Shown: positions 42,696 through 44,635 of the stretch, one piece after another
Numbering within the stretch: position 1 is the first letter of the stretch
How the letters are laid out: each line of letters opens with the position of its first letter
Origin: an uncultured Peptostreptococcus sp.
GTDB taxonomy: Bacteria; Bacillota; Clostridia; Peptostreptococcales; Peptostreptococcaceae
NCBI GenBank assembly: GCA_900759325.1
Contig: CAAEUW010000036.1
Coordinates: 1-44,635, forward strand
Direction: 5' to 3'
Length of the DNA: 44,635 bases
The notes under the pieces: generated by a model
What the model saw: only the letters and a program-made list of their open reading frames with translations
What the model was told of the DNA's origin: nothing
Databases searched by the model: none
Made by a program: the position numbers and the translations under genes

Positions 42696-44456
42696 ATGAA
42701 CAGAAGAAGTTTAAGAATTTTGATCGTCACATTAATGATGACAATCTTGATGGCAGTGCCATCGTATGCCGCAGAAATTGATCAGATAGCGCAGGCGAAT
42801 TCATTAAAATTAGGAATTATAACAGTTATACCGCCATTGCTAGCAATTGTCTTGGCATTCATTACAAGAAATGTTGTTATATCTTTATTTTTGGGGGTTA
42901 TGTCAGGATCTCTAATACTACAGCTATCATCGGGTAAGGGAGTCTTATCAGGTATAGTATTGGCCTTCCTTGATTTCATATCTAGGGCCCTACACTCACT
43001 AGCAGATCCATGGAATGCAGGTATAGTTTTACAGGTATTATGTATAGGTGGTGTTATTAACCTAGTAGGTAAGATGGGTGGAGCAAAGGCTGTAGCTGAA
43101 GCACTAGCCAAGAGAGCAAAGACAGCAAAGGGTGCCCAGACAATATCTTGGTTATTAGGAATCCTAGTATTCTTCGATGACTATGCAAACTCACTAATCG
43201 TTGGTCCTATAATGAGACCGGTATTTGACAAAATGAACATATCTAGAGAGAAGCTTGCCTTTGTAATAGATGCAACAGCTGCTCCAATAGCAGGTTTGGC
43301 TATCATATCAACTTGGATAGGTTTGGAAGTTGGTTTGATACACGATGCTTTTAATAGTATACATGTAGATACAGATGCCTTTGGTGTATTCTTAAGCACT
43401 ATACCATATAGGTTCTATAATATATTAATCTTGGCCTTCATTTTGGTTACAGCTTATATGGCTAGAGAATTTGGACCAATGAGAAGGGCAGAATATATAG
43501 CAAGAAGAAGACAGAATGTAACAACTGACCTGGATCAGGGTGTTGAGGAATTAGATGATATGGCACCAAAGGAAGGTGTTAAGCTAAGTGTTTGGAATGC
43601 AATCATACCGATAGGTGTATTGATTGTCAGTTCGCTAATAGCATTCTACTATAGTGGTTACTCAACTATAATGGGTGGAGAAGATACAGCTTTAATAGCG
43701 TCAATTAAGGCGAGTCCTTTCTCATTTTCTTCAGTAAGACAGTGCTTCTCATCTTCAGATGCTTCTGTTGCACTATTCCAGTCTGCTATATTCTCATCTA
43801 TTGTTTCAATAATCATTGCAAAGATTAAGAAAATCTATACAATGTCTGAAGCAATTGAAGTTTGGGTAGATGGTATGAAGACTTTGATGATTACAGGCGT
43901 TATCCTGATACTTGCTTGGTCTCTAAGTTCAGTAATCAAGGAAGTTGGAACAGCTAAGTTCCTTATCAGATACTTATCTGGATCAATACCACCATTCCTA
44001 TTACCAAGTATTATATTTATACTAGGTGCTATTATATCTTTCTCAACTGGTACAGCCTATGGTACTATGGGTATCTTGATGCCTCTAGCAATACCACTAG
44101 CACACTCACTATCACCAGATATGAGTTATGTAGTAGTAGCAACTTCAGCAGTATTGACAGGTGCTATATTCGGCGACCATTGTTCACCGATTTCAGATAC
44201 TACAATACTATCATCAATGGGTGCTGGTTGTCACCACATTGACCATGTTAATACACAGATGCCTTATGCTATCTTTATAAGTGTTATAACTGTATTATTT
44301 GGTTACGTACCAGCAGGTATGGGTGTCCCATTCTATATCGTATTACCAGTTGCTATAGTTGCATCTGCAGTAGGACTTAGAATAATTGGTAAGAGGATTG
44401 ATGTTGATGATCAGGAATTTGAAGCTAAGTTAGCCAAGGAAGGAATCCACTTCTAA
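42696..44456 (+). CDS. lysW: NhaC-family transporter under lysine control (LysW type)
   Basis: A 586-residue NhaC-superfamily membrane protein with about twelve hydrophobic segments; FFDDYANSLIVGPIMRP and GDHCSPISDTTILSSMGAG are typical of the family. NhaC proteins are annotated as Na+/H+ antiporters, but members behind lysine riboswitches were earlier proposed to import lysine and named LysW; the L box here makes lysine uptake the better guess. The first 26 residues look like a cleavable signal peptide (cleavage near SYA-AE) ahead of the first transport helix, which is unusual for this family. ATG 42696 follows AGGAGG. Two hairpin terminators follow it. Confidence 0.85.
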   Translation: MNRRSLRILIVTLMMTILMAVPSYAAEIDQIAQANSLKLGIITVIPPLLAIVLAFITRNVVISLFLGVMSGSLILQLSSGKGVLSGIVLAFLDFISRALHSLADPWNAGIVLQVLCIGGVINLVGKMGGAKAVAEALAKRAKTAKGAQTISWLLGILVFFDDYANSLIVGPIMRPVFDKMNISREKLAFVIDATAAPIAGLAIISTWIGLEVGLIHDAFNSIHVDTDAFGVFLSTIPYRFYNILILAFILVTAYMAREFGPMRRAEYIARRRQNVTTDLDQGVEELDDMAPKEGVKLSVWNAIIPIGVLIVSSLIAFYYSGYSTIMGGEDTALIASIKASPFSFSSVRQCFSSSDASVALFQSAIFSSIVSIIIAKIKKIYTMSEAIEVWVDGMKTLMITGVILILAWSLSSVIKEVGTAKFLIRYLSGSIPPFLLPSIIFILGAIISFSTGTAYGTMGILMPLAIPLAHSLSPDMSYVVVATSAVLTGAIFGDHCSPISDTTILSSMGAGCHHIDHVNTQMPYAIFISVITVLFGYVPAGMGVPFYIVLPVAIVASAVGLRIIGKRIDVDDQEFEAKLAKEGIHF

Positions 44457-44480
44457 TTAAATAAAAATTTGAATTTTAGG

Positions 44481-44530
44481 TCGATGGCATAAAAAATCCC
44501 CCCTAATGGGGGGTGCTATCGATCTTTTTT
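44481..44530 (+). terminator. Terminator after lysW
   Basis: TCGATGGCA (44481-44489) pairs with TGCTATCGA (44514-44522, one wobble), enclosing CCCCCC (44498-44503) with GGGGGG (44508-44513). Six T follow. Confidence 0.85.
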
Positions 44531-44552
44531 ATGAGAAATATGGTTGTATAAT

Positions 44553-44598
44553 ATTTAGCGTTGGTGAGAGAAAATTCTCTCCCAACGCTAAATTTTTT
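44553..44598 (+). terminator. Second strong terminator-like hairpin near the window end
   Basis: ATTTAGCGTTGG (44553-44564) pairs perfectly with CCAACGCTAAAT (44582-44593); GAGAG and CTCTC extend it past one bulged T. A T-run follows. A TATAAT at 44547-44552 lies directly before it. The rest of the window, to 44635, shows nothing I can identify. Confidence 0.75.
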
Positions 44599-44635
44599 GC
44601 AAAAAATAGGAACACACATCAAATCTCGTGTATAA

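Noticed and set aside
1..44635. tRNA, rRNA, CRISPR arrays, insertion sequences, integrases, attachment sites or a replication origin
   Set aside because: Reading both strands by eye showed no clover-leaf set, repeat-spacer array, transposase or origin features; a covariance-model scan would be needed to exclude a missed tRNA.

Overview
The window reads as a chromosomal segment of a low-GC Bacillota (Firmicutes), most likely an anaerobe of the Clostridia/Tissierellia side. The reasons are the gene order, strong AGGAGG-type ribosome binding sites, TTGACA/TATAAT promoters, extended -10 promoters, several TTG starts, Arg codons that are almost all AGA/AGG, and cell-surface proteins of the CWB2 and SH3 type. 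I cannot name the genus. I see no rRNA, tRNA, CRISPR array, IS element, prophage or integrase, so this is mostly conserved backbone with a few accessory genes.

Layout. (1) 1-5125: tail of an upstream unit and its terminator, then a phosphorylcholine locus from a strong promoter: a three-domain LicA-type choline kinase, the LicB choline transporter and the LicC cytidylyltransferase, followed by an iron-dependent alcohol dehydrogenase. (2) 5126-10100: translation and envelope cluster rpsB-tsf-pyrH-frr-uppS-cdsA, with a structured rpsB leader and internal terminator-like hairpins. (3) 10198-11115: a DUF4846 lipoprotein standing where dxr-rseP-proS-polC usually lie in Bacillus-type gene orders. 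(4) 11116-22894: rimP-nusA-rnpM-ylxQ-infB-rbfA, nrnA-truB-ribF, rpsO, a DegV protein and pnp, with a terminator-bearing leader before rimP-nusA and a candidate S15 leader. (5) 22987-32497: a CWB2/SH3/NlpC-P60 surface hydrolase, an M16 peptidase, ftsK, rimO, pgsA and recA, the last with two LexA-type boxes around its promoter. (6) 32624-35061, minus strand: an IMP dehydrogenase of the Tritrichomonas foetus type and a YdjM-family membrane protein. (7) 35246-40007: RNase J, a small site-2 protease, scpA-scpB and a sirtuin. (8) 40050-44635: a MarR regulator, an SH3/GH73 autolysin behind a WalR-type box, and a lysine riboswitch controlling an NhaC-family (LysW-type) transporter.

How the genes work together. 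Most are housekeeping: ribosomal proteins and translation factors, 30S maturation (RimP, RbfA, RimO), RNA decay (PNPase, RNase J, NrnA), lipid and cell-wall precursor synthesis (UppS, CdsA, PgsA), chromosome segregation (FtsK, ScpA/B) and repair (RecA). The accessory layer concerns the cell surface (phosphorylcholine, two wall hydrolases, a lipoprotein) and lysine uptake.

The most interesting points are the winged-helix/pseudo-nucleotidyltransferase/choline kinase fusion, the trichomonad-type IMPDH with the residue pair associated with mycophenolate resistance, the WalR-like box before the autolysin, the lysine riboswitch on an NhaC transporter, and several structured leaders, of which those before rpsB and the site-2 protease gene match no family I recognise. 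I did not find a wholly new multi-gene system.
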